From Molanna angustata (Eukaryota; Arthropoda; Insecta; Trichoptera; Molannidae), in NCBI GenBank assembly GCA_963576475.1, contig OY754977.1, forward strand, positions 11,659,089-11,723,088: a DNA stretch of 64,000 nt, given 5' to 3'. Below the pieces are notes generated by a model that worked only from the letters and a program-made list of their open reading frames with translations, made no database searches and was not told the DNA's origin. Below, one piece after another: positions 34,277 through 45,999 of this stretch. Positions within the stretch are counted from its first letter, which is position 1. Every line of letters begins with the position of its first letter. Position numbers and translations under genes: made by a program.

Positions 34277-34857
34277 AATAAATTATTAAAATAACAATAT
34301 AACTTTGTTTGTTTCCACTTATTTATTTTTATTCCACAACTAGTTTCAAGAACTACCGTTCTCTTCTTCAGGTGGGTTTAAACTAAAAACTAATTTGGTG
34401 TGGTGTGTGGCTGTGTCATAGGTATAGCGGGAGGTGGGGGTAAGGGGGGAAGTGGGCGTTGCCCTAACGGGAACATGGATATGGATAATAATGGTGAAGT
34501 GTTGGGTTGTGTCTGGTTGTTAATTATTTTCTTGTGACTGTTTATGGCTTTGTGGATTTCTAATGTCTCTAAATTATTTTGTTTCAGTCCGTATGTATGC
34601 TTATGTAATAATTGTGACACAACACAACCCAACACTTCACCATTATTATCCATATCCATGTTCCCGTTAGGGCAACGCCCACTTCCCCCCTTACCCCCTC
34701 CTCCCGCTATACCTATGACACAGCCACACACCACACCAAATTAGTTTTTAGTTTAAACCCACCTGAAGAAGAGAACGGTAGTTCTTGAAACTAGTTGTCG
34801 AATAAAAATAAATAAGTGGAAATAAACAAAGTTATATTGTTATTTTAATAATTTATT
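34277..34857 (-). mobile_element. Near-perfect inverted repeat, probable Penelope-like element 3' region
   Basis: Arms 34277-34513 and about 34620-34857 are reverse complements with only a handful of differences over ~237 bp; a 106-bp spacer separates them. Read on the minus strand, the spacer encodes GLKQNNLETLEIHKAINSHK and KIINNQTQPNTSPLL, which resembles the end of GIY-YIG-containing Penelope-like proteins (LE.LEI.K......ILN.QT...TSPLL). The left arm then supplies the 3' UTR. Inverted terminal segments are a known structural habit of Penelope-like elements. Class is inferred from this short peptide only. Confidence 0.5.
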
Positions 34858-35021
34858 AAAATGAATTTCCACAATGTTAACGCCTCTACCTTAGAATATT
34901 TAAATTATTTCATTCATTCATTGATAATTATAGTCGTCGAATTGCATTTTTTAAAATATTTCTAGTAAAATGAAAACGATAAATACAAAGTAAAATATTA
35001 TTAACATAATATTTGTTTCAG

Positions 35022-35206
35022 GTCCGATGTATTCAGTGTTGAGACGTAGACATGGACGTCTTCTGACCGAGGAAGCTGACCGTCTCTCTTCTAGTTTCTC
35101 AGTGACCGCTCTGATGCCAGTTTTGGAGAGCTTCAGACTGACGGACGAACTTAGAAAACAGACGTCGGGTCTGGCTACAATGCAACTTGTCTTCAGCCAT
35201 TTTGAG
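35022..35206 (+). CDS. EFL1: EFL1 penultimate coding exon (partial gene)
   Basis: EFL1 is the EF-2-like cytoplasmic GTPase that, with SBDS, evicts eIF6 from new 60S ribosomal subunits. This 185-bp exon has a TTTGTTTCAG acceptor and a GAG/GTAACT donor, enters with two bases of a split codon and ends on a codon boundary. It encodes PMYSVLRRRHGRLLTEE, then FSVTALMPVLESFRLTDELR and KQTSGLATMQLVFSHFE. That is the EF-G/EF-2 C-terminal (domain V) fold with the EFL1-typical RKQTSGLA..QLVFSHWE. The phase and sequence continue exactly into 51671. Earlier exons (GTP-binding domain onward) were not found in the window. Confidence 0.93.
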
Positions 35207-35412
35207 GTAACTAATTACAATCGCTTTTTCAATGTCATCCATCCAACCCCATTGCGAGTCCCATCATTAAATTTTACTAGAATAATATTATGTTTTAATC
35301 TCACCAAAATTCATTCCCATTATCAAATGTCTAATTCTAAAAGCACAAAGTTATAGCGTTGTTTACAGAGAAATAGTATCATATTGTACATCACATCGTA
35401 GATACCTACTCA

Positions 35413-35545
35413 GTATTCCTTAAGAGGGGGACTGCTGCCAACGTACCTATTTTTCAATTTGATATACCATCATTATTTCTTATCAAATCGTTTTGAAAAA
35501 AATAATTTAGATAGTTTGGGTATTAATAAATAAAAATATATCTAA
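35413..35545 (-). repeat. MITE-like repeat M1, inverted copy
   Basis: Reverse complement of 15080-15215, beginning AAGAGGGGGACTGCTGCCAAC. The two copies differ at few positions, suggesting fairly recent activity. Confidence 0.75.
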
Positions 35546-36084
35546 ATAATCGTATGATGTGTACGTAAATCTCCATTCCCGTTATTTTTTTGGTTAGGTT
35601 TAATTTGTCTCTAATAATAAAAAATTGTATGGAAGTTGGTTGCAGGAAAAATTTTATCTACACCTTTGCCATTTGAGGTTAGGAAAAATGTTGTTATGTA
35701 TTTCTCAACATATAAGTATCTAACTATATGAAACTTAAGTACTATTTTTAATACTACTTATTATCATTTGTGCTGAAAATTTTCGCGTTTAATGTCAACT
35801 TTGACAGCTCATCCGACATTGATATAATGACCAGTGCGTTTTATAAGCTCTAGTAATTAATAACCTCCACCTTTTTTGGAAGTCAGTTAATAATACAAAT
35901 TTTGTGTACAACTTCTACGACCAAAGACTCAATAAATAAGATAGATTGTACAACATTCTTTCTCACTCAATTGATTCTATCGTATCCATAACAATATTAT
36001 TTATACGTTTGGGTTTTATTTGATTTGTATTATTTTTTTTACATCGATTCTCCGCATTCTTGTACCGGTATCAGTATCAAAACA

Positions 36085-36270
36085 CTATATCTTTCTCAAA
36101 TCAAACAAAATGTTTGTTGTTCGTCTTGTCCCACACATCTATGTATCTAACAACACCCGTCCATTGTGTCTATAGCTGTGACTCTGGCACCTTCCACTGA
36201 CAGTATGATTGATATCTCCAATCATTACCATTGACATTCCTGATTCTCGTCTCTTGTTCTTATCTTCTCC
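36085..36270 (-). pseudogene. Possible LINE endonuclease fragment
   Basis: Minus strand reads SGMSMVMIGDINHTVSGRCQ, SHSYRHNGRVLLDT, reminiscent of the MIGDFNA.VG....NG..LLDF region of APE-type endonucleases. No other endonuclease motif is preserved, so this is a weak call. Confidence 0.3.
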
Positions 36271-36484
36271 TTACACGTCGTCTTCCCTCCATCACAATAA
36301 TGTCTGGGTTTCCTTTGTCGTTTCGCAACAATCGGTCTCACTCAACACCTGTCCTTTCGAGATATTCCCAACATTGTGTGTTGTGTTGTGTCGAATTGTG
36401 ACCGTCCAGAATATTCAAGATTCTTTCAATCATCGCCAAAATCAATTCATACCATATATTCCATGTTAAGGAAATACAATGTGA

Positions 36485-36824
36485 TATTCCAGGCAAGCCT
36501 TGGTATCACAAGATGAATTTTAATATACCCCAAATAACAAGTATATCCCGAATGCGGTTCGGTTACTATAGACTCGATGCTCATTTGTATAGATTGAATC
36601 TTGTAAATTCTCCTTATTGCGAGTGTGGCCTAGATCTAGAAGATCTGGACCACGTATTCTTTGGATGCCTTATTAGAGATCGATGCAATTTATGCCGATC
36701 TTTTGTGGAGATTAACGAAGTGCAGTTTACACTTAAGATTCGACACCTTCTTGCAATTGCTTCCCCGATAATTTACAAAGAAATTTTAAAATTCGTTGAG
36801 AAAAAGTTGTTTATCTTTTCTTAA
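36485..36824 (+). pseudogene. Retrotransposon C-terminus with CxCG..H..C motif
   Basis: DIPGKPWYHKMNFNIPQITS, ISRMRFGYYRLDAHLYRLNL, VNSPYCECGLDLEDLDHVFF, GCLIRDRCN form an open frame to a stop at 36824. R.RFGH..L..HLYR......SP.CECG..EDL.HVFF.C is the zinc-knuckle-like C-terminus of LINE ORF2 proteins that carry no other domain here. The same protein type is duplicated at 48385-48960. The 103-codon frame is open but it lacks EN and RT. Confidence 0.65.
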
Positions 36825-37204
36825 ACTGTTTTTTGTTTTTATTTATATAAAATTCTCACGTCGTCAAATGGCACAAATCGTCCTTAAATTGTCGTAAAAT
36901 GGATCAATGGTCACATTTTATTCTTGGGATATAGCAGAAGCGGCCCATGATATATCACGATGGTTATTATTTTATAATAATAATATACAAATTTCGATTC
37001 CCTTGTTCATCTTCTTTATAAAAAAAACGGTAATAAACTAAAAATACCTTCCACTTGCCGAACAAATAAAAATCCAATGGGAAAAAACAGTCTGATAATA
37101 CCCATTATTCCAACAAATATGAAGGATGGCATTTCTAAATTAGACCTGGGTTTTTCTGATTTTATGATTAAACGAATGAAAAAAAGCAGTTATAAATGAA
37201 TTTC

Positions 37205-37345
37205 AGATGGGTGGTGGCAGGGCGGTTAGCGCGCTGGGTTAGTAATACAGGGGTCGCGAGTTCGAATCCTGCCACGACCGTTTACTTTCACCTATAGGAC
37301 GAGCATTTATGTTTAATTTAGCGAATGTATGAGGATATATAATAT
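37205..37345 (+). mobile_element. tRNA-derived SINE, family 2 (best copy)
   Basis: GGTGGCAGGGCGGTTAGCGC contains an A box, and GAGTTCGAATCCTGCCACGA contains a B box. The body CACCTATAGGACGAGCATTT ATGTTTAATTTAGCGAATG then follows. Acceptor-stem pairing is poor and there is no terminator directly after the tRNA-like part, so it is a SINE, not a tRNA gene. Confidence 0.75.
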
Positions 37346-40300
37346 GTATTTGTTACAAGGACATATTCATTATTTAAAAAAAAATTATTTCTAAACTTTT
37401 CCTAAAAAACTCCCTGTGTAATTTCTCATACAACAATTTGTAGCCACACTGCTACGCTGAAGGAAAGATGAAATGATTTTCACCATAATTTCATTTAGAA
37501 TAATCAAGAATAAAGATACCGTCGGTCGTATGAGTAATAAAGGTTTATCACACAATCTTTTTTCTTGATTTTTAAACTAAATTATAACCAAAACTAACTA
37601 TTCTCAGAGCAGCCTTTACCCAATAATCATTCTTACAAAAGTGACGTTACAACTAAAATTTGTTAATTTCGTCTTAAACCTTTTATGATATACTAAATGT
37701 TATTCTTCATTCAAAATATTGCCTTTTCAACCCTAATAAATAAATTATTATCTCTTTCTGATCTAACACACTTCGTCTGACAGGCCAGCGAGGCTCTTGG
37801 CTACCGAATACACGATTCATTTTTTTTGTTATTATTTTATTTAAACCCAAAAGTCTTCCATCGTATAATTAATGTCCGGTAGTCGATGTTTACGAAAATA
37901 AATTAGTTTGATGATAATGGCGGAGGGAGGTTACTGAAGGAGACAAAAAGTCGGACAACATTCGAGAGGCGAGGCAATTAGTAGGTACTGTCCATTCCCC
38001 ACCGAGACGTATAATCAACGCAGACTAATATTGGGTTAGGAATTAAATGTCAGGGATTTGTGTTTCATCTTTATATTTTTTTATTTCGTCTTGTGCTGCG
38101 TACACAGCTGCCGATAACGTGTCCATTGCACCGTTAGTGAACATTTAAACTAAGGTAGCTTTGCACTCATTCCTATCCACTTGGTAAACATCCCTGACAC
38201 CATTTCTGCTGATTTCTATATAAAATGACTTCTTGAATCCGAATATATCCCTCGTTTTCTCCCGTCACCCGTCGTCACAAATTTCAACTTCTTGAAAATT
38301 TCGACTTCTGCAGTATCAGGTTCAATAATAAATTAGGTGAGTGATGGGGGAAAACGGGAATTGCTTTAATTTTTTTGTCTGATTGTTTGATTTATTCTTG
38401 TTTACTTATATATAAATCGTGTTATATAGAATGCATACTGTCGCAAAGACTGAATGAAATACGATGAAAATATTGTATAAATATGTATTAATGTGATTGT
38501 AAAATATTCCACCTCGGTACAGGCTAATCCTAGCGAGGTGGATATATAATGTAAAAAATAATGATTTTCTAAATTATAATAAATAAAATAAATTCAGGAA
38601 GTCAATTTACATTGGAATTAGCAGAAATGGAATTGCCTATCGACAGATGGATCTCATTTTTTTCAGAACAGTGTAATTAATAAAACATATGGATTGAAAC
38701 TAAATGTATTCAAGGTTTATTCGAAGGTGCTGAAGTATTCATAATTCTTACTTAACTCTATGTTAATGAGTTTTTGTTCTGTAACACCCCAGCATGGGAT
38801 CCTATATTGAACTTTTTATTTTCTCTGTTGTTTATCTAATTCATTGTTGAATGACGTATATTGTTATTAAAATAATGATCCTATTTTCTTCTCGGTAACA
38901 CTTCTTCTTCTTGTTAAGTTTCGCTCGAATGTAATGACGCTTGACGTAGTCACGCCCTCAAAAGATAGGTTTTGTTTTTCGTTATTTTTGTGCGTGGAAA
39001 TGGTGCAGCAGGGACCAAAACTAATCTAACATTAATTGGTGGTTTGCATTTATATGGAAGATTATACCGAGGCCATTATCTATAATTAGGAGTGATTTCC
39101 TTTAATTTCGTCTTGTCCAAATTTTATATTAGTAATACAAAAGGTACGTACCTTGTATGTTTCCAGACTTACGATAGTTTCACCGCCGAACTAATTCAGC
39201 TTTTTATTGGTGTTCTATTTTTTATTATTGTACCGGAGGATTTAGAATATTTTTGCTACAAAGTGAATAGGGAGCCTGAAAATTTAGAAAGATCAGTGAT
39301 TGTAGGTAAAGTAGGACAGCGAACCCTGGGACGAGCGATCCTGATCCTGAGAAAGGCAGAGACCGTAGCGGCTGGAAGAATTTTGTAGGGGAAACAGCAA
39401 TGGCATAGCACGGTGGATACAACCTTCAGGAATGAATAACATGACTATTGAGACCAACACACGAGAATTGATAACCCAGAGGACGAGGGTTCCTAATCTC
39501 GCCTTGACCGATTTCATTAACTTCTAGCACTCTTTGATATAGCAGCTACCAAGAGATGTAGAGGCTGGCTGAAAACAGAGATTTGCGGAGAGATGGATTA
39601 CTTGGTGCAAACCAATCCTAAGACTGTGACCATGGGAAGAAGATACTACAAACATTTATGCTTAATTTAGAGAATCTATGAGTATCCTGCTTTGTTTTGA
39701 GCTGTTTTTGGAAAATTGAAATTGATTGTTTTGTTTTAAATATGTATATATTTTTTTGTATTCTTGTAGTTAGTTTATAATACTTACATATTATGCATGT
39801 GAAACAATGTTATTGGGTGTACCTACAGATTTTTGTATGCTTTTATTTATATTTATCATCTACTTTTCTTTCTGGATTCCTGTTTTGTTTCCTAATCAAA
39901 ATAACATAAAAAAAATAATGTCGGTAATTAAAAAAAAACACATTTAGCAATATTGAAAACACAATTCCATAACTTATCAACAAGTTAATATATATCTAAT
40001 CTTGGTTTGAGTTATATCTACAATTTTCCTATTATGATTTTATTTTTTACGAATCACTCATTCTAAATCATCATTTTTTAAACTATTAATCATTATGTAT
40101 TAAGCTTGACTACTCTCCCTTTGTTTTTTTTTATAGAATGAATCCCTGTAACTTCGTGTCATCGATTCTTGTTTAGTTTAGTAATTTCCAGAAACAGCGG
40201 AAGCTTATATTAGATATTGAATATAGGAAACGTGACATACTATATATAATACATAGGTGAATATTTTTGCTTTACATATTCAACTATTTTTTATTTTATT

Positions 40301-41338
40301 AGAGCAAGTAGATTTCATTATCTACATCCGATTGATCGGATGTATAAAAATCTGTAATCAGTAGGTAGATTCTTTATGTTATTATTACTCTTGTTTTATT
40401 AACGAAGCCAATTGCAAGTAGTGAGATGCTAGTTCAAACAACGATATGGAGTCTGTTTAATGGATTATTTATTTCTTGTGTAAATGATGTGGTTGTTTGG
40501 TTATAGTAATAACAATATGTATAGGTGCCAACAGAGCGACATAATTACAATAATTGACGTTTCTCGATCGCATCGTATCCTCTTTAGTTGGTAATATAAA
40601 AATAATCATAGACGTTATTTCTCGTAAATACAGGATTATTCTTCTGAGTGACACCATTAGAATTTATCGTTGTTCTATCTGATCTGGTCGTTGTTTTCAA
40701 CTACCCAACTTCGTCTTGTAAATAATTCACAGGTTTGAATTACTTCATGTATCTCATCATGATTTTGAGCTATTTGACGATTTATTGTTTATGGTATTTC
40801 TAAAGTTTCTTAAGATTCTAATAATTTATTTATCCTATAATGATTGTGAGTGTAGATAATGTCAATGTCAGAGTACAAAAAATGGAGAGCTTATTTATCG
40901 AGTTCTCTTCTATCGACCTCATTTGTGTCTTATTTTCACAGAGGTATTTTGCTAAAAAAATATGTCTTGCTTATTGATTTCAAAACGTTAGCTATCTCTT
41001 GATTGAGTCTATAATTTATGGTGCTACAATTTCATTGGGTCTTTAATTTTGTTGTAGATATTCTACCCTTAGCATAACAGATTGACCACTACGCTGTGAC
41101 TCTGGTATATTTGGTTTTCTATTCCAGCCAGAATCTTGTTTACCTCATTCAAAACAATGCCAAGGTTATCCAGTCATTCTATTTCATTTATGTCGATGCG
41201 TTGTTCGTCCATCGATTTTAAATAATAGTTACTAACGAGATTATATTTTATCTATTTCCAAAATACTTTATTTTTTCCTTGCATTTTATTTAAAAGTTTT
41301 ATTTGTATTGTTTTGATAATTCTTTACCATTACTTGGT
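37346..41338. other. Mostly unassigned intron sequence
   Basis: Four kilobases without a recognised gene. 37750-38330 is relatively complex, non-repetitive sequence without supported exons. 39470-39680 contains scraps of SINE 2 body (TTTATGCTTAATTTAGAGAA) and a diverged tRNA-like B box. Remainder is AT-rich. Confidence 0.45.
38508..38590 (+). mobile_element. LINE 3' UTR end with stem-loop
   Basis: TCCACCTCG (38508-38516) pairs perfectly with CGAGGTGGA (38534-38542); a short AT-rich stretch and AATAAATAAAATAAA follow. A similar stem at the same distance from a simple-repeat tail occurs at 63475. Stem-loops of this kind are binding sites for the RT in CR1/L2-type elements. Confidence 0.5.
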
Positions 41339-41374
41339 ATCGCTTTTCGGCCTTTTAGCTATGATCAAAGTATA
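41339..41374 (+). pseudogene. U2 snRNA-derived fragment
   Basis: ATCGCTTTTCGGCCTTTTAG followed by CTATGATCAAAGTATA matches the conserved 5' end of U2 snRNA (the segment containing stem I and the start of the U6-pairing region) with three or four substitutions, then diverges. No branch-point-recognition or Sm region follows, so it is a truncated pseudogene or the head of a U2-containing SINE. Confidence 0.75.
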
Positions 41375-42369
41375 TCATTCTCGCGGATTCTGTACTATGT
41401 AGGTAAAGTGAAACTTATTTTAAGAACCCATATTCATGTACAAAACGTGTAATATTAATAATTTTATTTAATCTTTTCACATTTTATCCTGTTTCTAGAA
41501 AAATACATACATTGTCTATCTTATTAGGAATAATTGTTCTTTTCACTTTATGTCTTTTATTCCATGGTTTATTCCAAAGGGAACTTTCATTGTTTTTTCT
41601 TTAATTCCTACAGAACAAGCTTGATGATCGTTCTAGGCATTGAGAATCGTTGTTTTATTTTTTTTGTCAAAAAAACAATGTAAAACAAAACTTTGTTGAA
41701 TGGACTGTGTCGAAGCGCATTTTCGAAACGTTTAAAATATGACCAGAGAACCGCATTTACAAATTTTACGACCGATACCCAACACACATTTTGAAGGCGC
41801 GAGTTTTTTCGATTTAAGTTTGATATTTCCATTTGCATCTTTTGCGTTTTGTTTACGACTTCTTGTTCTCGAATGTTCCTTTACATCGCATATAACAAAA
41901 CACAATTATCAGCTACGGTTTGTTTTTTAATCACAGTTTTGATAATAATCATTTATTAAGATAAAAAAGATGTTTATATACATTTCAAAATAACGCAAGC
42001 AATAACGAGAGAATTTACATTGACAAACAACTTTACATCTCAAAAGGACCATCAGCATGAGGAGGATAATCCCCCAGCATCTGATTTTCAGCATGATCCT
42101 ATATTTTAAAGTTGTCAGATAATTAATATGACCAGAAACATGGCTCTTTCCAACACTTACATAAGTTAAGTATTTATATAAATGTCAAATTTACCAATTT
42201 TTGCAGCTTTGTTATGTACTTTTCTTAAAAAAACAAATAGTTTTATTACAAAGAATAGCTCATGCTTATGTCCTGAATATTAAAAAAAAACAGAGAATCG
42301 TACACGTAAGCGCTATTACCTACCATATGTTTTAGGTTTAGTTTTATGTAAAATCTGAGTTAAGACATA

Positions 42370-42445
42370 TTATGTACATACATAGACACCATCACGGCAT
42401 ATACCAATATGTGGGGCTACCAGGGACAGGTGTGCTGATGTGCAT
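42370..42445 (+). repeat. Dispersed GGCATAT..GTGTGC repeat
   Basis: ACCATCACGGCATAT, TGTGGGGCTACCAGGGACAG and GTGTGC.GATGTGCATTAC match the blocks at 16340, 19250 and 31350. Probably the 3' part of a LINE or SINE. Confidence 0.55.
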
Positions 42446-42469
42446 TACTTTGTGTCGGCACAGCGCCTA

Positions 42470-42690
42470 GCGACTGCCCTGTCAAATATATGCATACTCT
42501 TTCTAGCGTCCAATCAGCGAGGTTCGATCTTTCTGGAATTTGGCGCTAGGGGGGGTATTTAACTGAACTCACAAGCGACGCACTTCAGTGCCAATCTCTT
42601 TATTTAGTGAATTTGTATTGTATGTCTGAAAAGTTCGTGAGCTTTTATTTCTCTGTGCTCTATAATATTACGAACCTGGTACTTTTCATT
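42470..42690 (+). promoter_or_regulatory. TATA plus initiator promoter-like sequence, possibly LTR-derived
   Basis: TATTTAA at 42556-42562 lies 31 bases before the A of TCAGTG (42585-42590), the textbook TATA-to-arthropod-initiator spacing. The upstream 80 bp is GC-richer (GGCGCTAGGGGGGG). No downstream ORF, primer-binding site or second LTR was found, so it may be a solo LTR fragment. No gene downstream is known to use it. Confidence 0.35.
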
Positions 42691-42698
42691 TAAAGTAT

Positions 42699-42855
42699 CT
42701 GCCCCCCTAGACAATGTGTCATTTAGCTCAAGAAAAGATAACTCGATGTATGGAAGTGACAGTCTCCAGTCACGTGACAACTGTCACTTCCATACATTTA
42801 TTATCTTTTCTCGTTTCTTTTCTTGAACTAAATGACACGTTGTCTAGAGGGGCTG
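42699..42855. mobile_element. Hairpin MITE M3
   Basis: CTGCCCCCCTAGACAATGTG, TCATTTAGCTCAAGAAAAGA and GTATGGAAGTGACAGT on the left are mirrored on the right by ACTGTCACTTCCATAC, CTTGAACTAAATGACACGTT and GTCTAGAGGGGCTG. A half copy lies at 62123-62208. Class unknown; no coding capacity. Confidence 0.8.
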
Positions 42856-43529
42856 GACGTAACTTAATCAATACACTAATTGAATGAATTTAAAAAATGT
42901 CTTTTTAAATATATTAACATCTGTAAATGTCAATATATAAAGAATCAATTTGGTTCCGACCTAATTGAATCTGCATAATGCTGGATTCAAAATCCGAGTG
43001 GACCTTAATAATAATACCACACTTACATTTGTTGCAATTTTTTTTATTATTTATTTATTTAAAAAATGGGCAACCTACAATAATATTTTTTAAACAAATA
43101 TAATAAATAAGAATAACAACATAAGTAATTGTAACCTAATCAGCCCACCTTTTATTTCATGTTGCATGTACCTACTCACTGTTGGTAACAAAACATAATT
43201 AATTATTCCTGCATGCCTAATGTAACTCCTGGTCATCAGAATATGTCCACGGACCTGATCCTTTCCAAATTATTATGTGTGGTAAGGCATCGGTAAAATG
43301 GCGAATTCTAAGCGAATTTTTACATTCATAAAAAACTTTATAAATGTAAGCATGACACATGTCTTACCTAAAAAGGCAACATTTAGAATGAGTGGCAAAC
43401 CTCATTGTTGAACTACATATGTGAGATGTTATTTTGCTTGTTTGTATTTTTAACTATCCGACTTTTACGTGATGCTTGTAAACGATGATACCTAATAAAA
43501 AAGAGTGGAAGGATGACATGGAAACTATG

Positions 43530-43790
43530 ACCTTAATCAAACTGTCTGCCAACAAACTGCGAATAGCATAAATTAAAATGGAAAGGATAATGTTGGCCAT
43601 TAAACGAGGATTGACTGGATACAGAGTCAGACCAAACTATCCGATGTGGTTGAGAGAATAACCAGTAAAAGTGGAGATGGGCGAGACACTTTTCAAGAAT
43701 GGACGAAAAGACTGCTGGAGTGGAGGCCGAGAGGTTATAAGAGAGATGCCACAAGGGTGGCCACCTAACTGAAGCACTATTCTAAGCCCC
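43530..43790 (+). pseudogene. RTE-like LINE C-terminus
   Basis: Plus strand frames give KLRIA.IKMERIMLAIKRGL, then RITSKSGDGRDTFQEW, RLLEWRPRGYKRDATRVA. This follows LR.AQRAMER.MLG..L.D.IRN ... GRW...VLEWRPR.G.R.VGRP. Frames change twice and stops are present. Confidence 0.6.
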
Positions 43791-43979
43791 CCAGTATTAT
43801 TGTCTAATTGTTCCGAATATCGTACCTAAATTCAAACAACAGACACAATAAAATTTGAATCATACTATGTATCTCCAAAAATTTATTAACACCGTTCGTC
43901 GGTTTACCATTATTACTTATTCTAAATTAAATTTTAAAAATCAGACCCGCAGTGTGTATATAATATGTGTGTGTGTGTA

Positions 43980-44890
43980 TGTGTGTGAAATGGTGTTGCC
44001 CGTCGTTCAATTTAATCCCCACTAATTCCATTTGACTGCCGTCGGTAGCTACCAGCTACTAGGCTTACGCTTCTCTTGTCCGGTTAATGCTTTTTTATCA
44101 TCATCTTTTTATGACATGTTTTATTATTATTATTATTCTTTAACATATTATACAAAATGTTACACCTATGTATGTATATCTATTTGGCAGCTTAACTCTG
44201 CATCGGTATGCGCTCCATTGTCGGAATGTGATTGGTTTTATGGTAACAATTTATTACTCTTACAAATGTGCATAATATAAGATTTATTATGATATCAACG
44301 AGTAATCTAATTAAATATATTAAATTTCACCATTAATTTTTTTTATGTACCTCGCTCTCTATCGAAACGACATGCTTTATACCTATAAAATATTGCTTAT
44401 TTTTTGTCAACATACTTTCCAAAGAATTTAAATGAGAAAACAACACCGATTCGCATTTTAACTTGACATATTTTACTCTCTTTACTGACCATAGATGACA
44501 GATAAAATCATAGATTACAATTGTAAATCTACTTCAATTTCAAGAGATCTTGGTATTTTATTTTTTGATAAATCTATATTTTTTTCATTTACTTAACTAT
44601 ATCTACAACATACAAGCAATAATGTATATTACTAGATAAAATTTAGATACTTTACCGAGAAAAATATACATATTAATTTAAGAACCAGAATTACATGTCT
44701 TAATTTTCGACTTTTTAATATTTATTTCTTAGAGTAGGTAACTCCAGTAGAATTTGCTCATTTTTTTATTATTTGCTCAAGTTCTTGTAAATTTATTTTT
44801 AGAGTCCGGTTTGAGATAGAAAATGAATGTTTCCGCACCTATGTCATGGAGTCCATATTAATAATAACCTAAAATTGTTTTTTTAAGCTT
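43980..44890. other. Unassigned intron sequence
   Basis: A GT-rich run is at 43966-43988. Otherwise AT-rich with no recognised gene or repeat. Confidence 0.4.
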
Positions 44891-44894
44891 ACCT

Positions 44895-45980
44895 ACTCTT
44901 CTTCTTCGCCCTTACTTTTGTCCCGTTTACTTGGGCTTGGCTCTCCTGATTCTACTACGCCAATCTTGCCTGCCCTATTCTAGATCGGGATTCAGATCCC
45001 TACACTTACTCATATTTAGTTATGTTCTTCTTATATAAGACCGTAGATCTGTTTTTCGAGAAAGCTAGTCCTGTGAAGCTGAGGTCCAGCTATCCCCCTA
45101 TCTCTTCGGTGGTCTTCCGGGGATGCGATGCGCTGGGGGGATTTCGTTTGACGCTATGGATGGAATTCAAGATGCGTCCATCCTGATGACGTGGTCTCTC
45201 CAGAATCTTCTCCTATCTACTCCATCGTATGATGTCCTCGGTCTCACAGGTCTGCCTAATGTCGTCATTACGAATTCTGCCTCTAAGCGTCTTCCCTGTG
45301 ATAGCCCTTAAAACCTCCGTTTCCGATGTTCGTAAGAGGTTTTTTGTTCTGGTCGTGTCGGCTCTTATTTCCACCGCGTATGTCATGATTGGTCTAACAC
45401 ATGTCATATATTCTGACCATACTATCTGTTCTTATGTATTTGTTATGTCAGATGATATTTTTGAGACATCCTGAACTAGCGGCTGCTTTATTGGTATGTT
45501 CTCTAACTTCTGAGTATACATAGGTCGCTATGGCTCGAGATTTCCACGCCCAGATATCTGAAAGTCATTACTTGTTCCACCGGAATGTCATATATTACCA
45601 GCTTGCATCTTCTTGGTTGCTTGGATATCGTTAAGGTCTTCGTTTTGTTTACAGATCTACTCGTGTTGAATTTTTGGAACTTATATAACATTCTTTTGTT
45701 GGAACTTATATAACATTCTTTGTAGATCATCTTCTGATTCTGCCACCAGAGCTGCGTCATCAGCGTAACATATTATGTTGATGATTTTATTGGCAATTCT
45801 GTAACCTAGTCCCAGAGACGACACCTCTTCTATGATTTTGTCCATTATTAAATTGAAGAGAAAAGTACTCAAACTATCTCCCTCGCTTATGGCACTGACT
45901 GCGGGAATTTCCTTTGATTTAGTTATATTGAGTTTGTTAAATAGTTTTAAAAATATTTTAAATGTCTCCACACTCACTCC
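44895..45980 (-). pseudogene. RTE-type retrotransposon, RT to 3' end, frameshifted
   Basis: Minus strand in order: AISEGDSLSTFLFNLIMDKI, IEEV, IICYADDAALVAESEDDLQR, KTKTLTISKQPRRCKLVI, VTTFRYLGVEISS-like VMTFRYLGVEISSHSDL, MTCVRPIMTYAVEIRADTTR, LRTSETEVLRAITGKTLRGR, IRNDDIRQTCETEDIIRWSR, then a basic tail and GAAGAAGAAG at 44896-44906. YADD, the FRYLG motif and the C-terminal IR..DIR....EDI..W string identify an RTE-like endonuclease-RT protein. Frames shift between about 45500 and 45760, where a 23-bp tandem duplication (GGAACTTATATAACATTCTT repeat, 45677-45722) also lies. It is 5'-truncated before RT motif A. Confidence 0.75.
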
Positions 45981-45999
45981 GCGTTACTGCTTGATGAAA

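Noticed and set aside
34390..34744. Pro-rich small proteins on both strands
   Set aside because: They are mirror translations of the inverted repeat arms; at most the spacer preserves a retroelement C-terminus.
37205..37275. tRNA gene
   Set aside because: A and B boxes are clear, but the sequence continues into a body shared with 11715 and 16545 and lacks a good acceptor stem and terminator; it is a SINE head.
41608..41930. Two overlapping small genes on opposite strands
   Set aside because: No recognisable product, no splice or promoter support; ordinary chance frames in AT-rich intron.
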